The notes under the pieces were generated by a model. It was not told the DNA's origin. It searched no databases and saw nothing but the letters and a program-made list of their open reading frames with translations. A program made the translations under genes and the position numbers. A DNA stretch of 7,821 nucleotides, from the NCBI GenBank assembly GCA_033578915.1, contig JAVQWQ010000109.1:1-7821 (forward strand). Reading direction: 5' to 3'. This document shows positions 6,559 to 7,821 of this stretch, one piece after another. Positions within the stretch are counted from its first letter, which is position 1. The number at the start of each line of letters is the position of its first letter. This DNA comes from UBA7692 sp033578915 (GTDB lineage: Bacteria > Bacteroidota > Bacteroidia > Chitinophagales > LD1).

Positions 6559-6631
6559 TAATTGAGCTAAATGAAAATTTTGAGCTTTTTGGATATTGTG
6601 CAAGTATAAATAAAGTCTAAATTGCCGATGA
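6559..6631. other. Divergent intergenic region between HAD gene and symporter
   Basis: These 73 bases must hold promoters for the three-gene minus-strand unit and for the symporter. The stretch is strongly AT-rich, with TATAAATAAAG around 6606-6616, but I find no correctly spaced -33 TTTG and -7 TAnnTTTG pair. An ATG at 6628, four bases before the symporter ATG, opens only a five-codon frame (MNEFS, stop at 6643-6645), so 6632 is the true start. Confidence 0.3.
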
Positions 6632-7821
6632 ATGAATTTTCTTGACTGGGTTGTTCTAATTAGTACCCTGCTTTTGATTATTGTATATGGTTTGATTAAA
6701 AGCAAGGGTAGTGGCACCATAAAAGATTATTTTTTGGGCGACCGCACAATGCCCTGGTATATGGTGATGTTTTCAGTCATTACTACTCAGGCAAGCGCCA
6801 TAACATTTATTTCTGCTCCCGGACAAGCTTACAGTGATGGAATGCGTTTTGTACAATTTTACTTCGGGCTTCCTCTGGCCATGTTGGTGGTAAGTTTTGT
6901 CTTCATGCCCAAATTCATTGAGGTGAATGTGATTACAGCTTATCAGTATCTGGAGCAACGGTTTGATGTAAAAACGCGTTCGTTGGCTGCGCTGTTGTTC
7001 CTTTTGCAACGGAGCTTATCGGCAGGCCTTACTATTTATGCGCCGGCCGTAATACTTAGTGTTATACTGGGTTGGAACATTTGGATAGCAAATTTTGTCA
7101 TGGGGGGTTTTGTGATTCTTTACACAGTGAGTGGCGGAAGCAGAGCAGTGGCTTATACGCAGATGCAGCAAATGCTGGTAATTACAATAGGAATGTGTGT
7201 TGCCGGCTTTATGGCCGTAAAATTACTCCCCGAGAATATAAATTTTAAACAGGCCATAGATATTGCTGATGCAACAGGTTGTATGAATACTATTACAACT
7301 AATTTTTCATGGAACGACAAATACAATATCTGGAGTGGCCTTATTGGAGGATTCTTTCTTTCGCTCTCGTATTTCGGAACAGACCAAAGTCAGGTTGGAC
7401 GCTATATATCTGCAAAAAATGTCAGTGAAAGTCGCATGGGGCTGCTTACAACAGCAGCAGTTAAAATACCTATGCAATATCTGATTCTCCTAATAGGGGC
7501 GCTGCTTATCTCACTTTTTCATTTTGAAAAGCCACCGGTTTTTTTCAACACTGCAGCGTGGCAAAAAGCGAAAGAAAGCAATCAAAGACATGAATGTTTA
7601 TGGATTGAAAAAAAATTAGATGAAATTTTTGTTTCAAAAAAAGAAACAGCCCGAAGCTATCTAGCCGCAAAGACTTCTTCTGAAAGGAAAATTTATAAAG
7701 AAAAAATCAGGCAATTGCATCAAAAGGAAAAAGAACTGCGCAAATCAGCGCTCTCTATTTTAAAAAAGTCAGGTGTTACTTCCGAAACAAGCGATGTAAA
7801 CTATGTTTTTCTGTACTTTGT
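6632..7821 (+). CDS. Sodium:solute symporter (SSS family), C-terminus cut by window end
   Basis: An inner-membrane transporter predicted to couple Na+ entry to uptake of a small solute. 396 residues are visible with no stop. The start MNFLDWVVLI leads into the first membrane helix. The second carries MFSVITTQASAITFISAPGQ (46-65), the unwound substrate/ion-binding helix of the fold. GGSRAVAYTQMQQMLVITIG (168-187) is the SSS signature region, equivalent to G-G-x-x-A-V-x-x-T-D-x-x-Q. SYFGTDQSQVGRYISAK (246-262) is the T-D-Q-x-x-x-x-R block, followed by another helix (280-297). Residues 299-388 are a hydrophilic, Lys/Glu-rich insertion starting PPVFFNTAAW, after which DVNYVFLYF begins the next helix. 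I recall such an insertion in a Bacteroidota subgroup of SSS proteins. Several membrane helices lie beyond the window. The substrate (sugar, sialic acid, amino acid or other) cannot be told. It is divergent from the HAD gene. Confidence 0.88.
   Translation, partial: MNFLDWVVLISTLLLIIVYGLIKSKGSGTIKDYFLGDRTMPWYMVMFSVITTQASAITFISAPGQAYSDGMRFVQFYFGLPLAMLVVSFVFMPKFIEVNVITAYQYLEQRFDVKTRSLAALLFLLQRSLSAGLTIYAPAVILSVILGWNIWIANFVMGGFVILYTVSGGSRAVAYTQMQQMLVITIGMCVAGFMAVKLLPENINFKQAIDIADATGCMNTITTNFSWNDKYNIWSGLIGGFFLSLSYFGTDQSQVGRYISAKNVSESRMGLLTTAAVKIPMQYLILLIGALLISLFHFEKPPVFFNTAAWQKAKESNQRHECLWIEKKLDEIFVSKKETARSYLAAKTSSERKIYKEKIRQLHQKEKELRKSALSILKKSGVTSETSDVNYVFLYF

Noticed and set aside
6559..6720. 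54-residue N-terminal extension of the HAD protein
   Set aside because: It overlaps the start of the symporter on the other strand, and the family begins at MKKYRHIFFDLD.
6773..7009. Minus-strand 78-codon open frame
   Set aside because: It lies antisense to the conserved second and third membrane helices of the symporter, which carry clear family motifs on the plus strand.
1..7821. CRISPR arrays, insertion sequences, tRNA or rRNA genes, retron or toxin-antitoxin modules
   Set aside because: No regularly spaced repeats, transposase motifs, terminal inverted repeats or structured RNA signatures were seen on either strand.

Overview
The window looks like a chromosomal segment from a free-living member of the Bacteroidota (Bacteroidetes). 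The moderately AT-rich sequence, the weak or absent Shine-Dalgarno sites and the protein families all fit. These families are a 300-residue-class mevalonate kinase, a photolyase-related protein with the Bacteroidota-type C-terminus, a secreted helix-hairpin-helix (HhH) protein with a large C-terminal beta-rich part, and a sodium:solute symporter with a long charged insertion. The mevalonate kinase suggests isoprenoid synthesis by the mevalonate route. The assignment rests on recalled family resemblance, not on a search.

Layout: (1) 1-435, minus strand: N-terminal 145 codons of a glycosyltransferase-like protein, cut by the window edge, with a likely GTG start. (2) 515-1432, plus: mevalonate kinase, divergent from (1). 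(3) 1476-2977, plus: a deoxyribodipyrimidine photolyase-related protein. Its last ~415 codons are clean, but its first ~90 codons (1476-1740) can be read only by changing frame several times, and the long frame carries one TGA at 1718-1720. (4) 3051-5138, 5182-5850 and 5863-6558, minus: three closely spaced genes that read as one transcription unit in the order HAD hydrolase (YjjG-like), ferredoxin-reductase-type flavoprotein, HhH/beta-barrel surface protein. (5) 6632 to the end, plus: sodium:solute symporter, divergent from the HAD gene and cut at its C-terminal third.

The genes do not form one obvious pathway; this is ordinary housekeeping and accessory chromosome. I saw no mobile element, CRISPR array, tRNA or rRNA. 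The most notable signal is the tight cluster of compensating frame changes at the 5' end of the photolyase gene. It is either a young pseudogene or a local sequence-quality problem, and the latter is quite plausible. Secondary points are the apparent loss of Fe-S ligand cysteines in that photolyase and the degenerate HhH hairpins in the surface protein. I found no strong evidence for a previously undescribed system.
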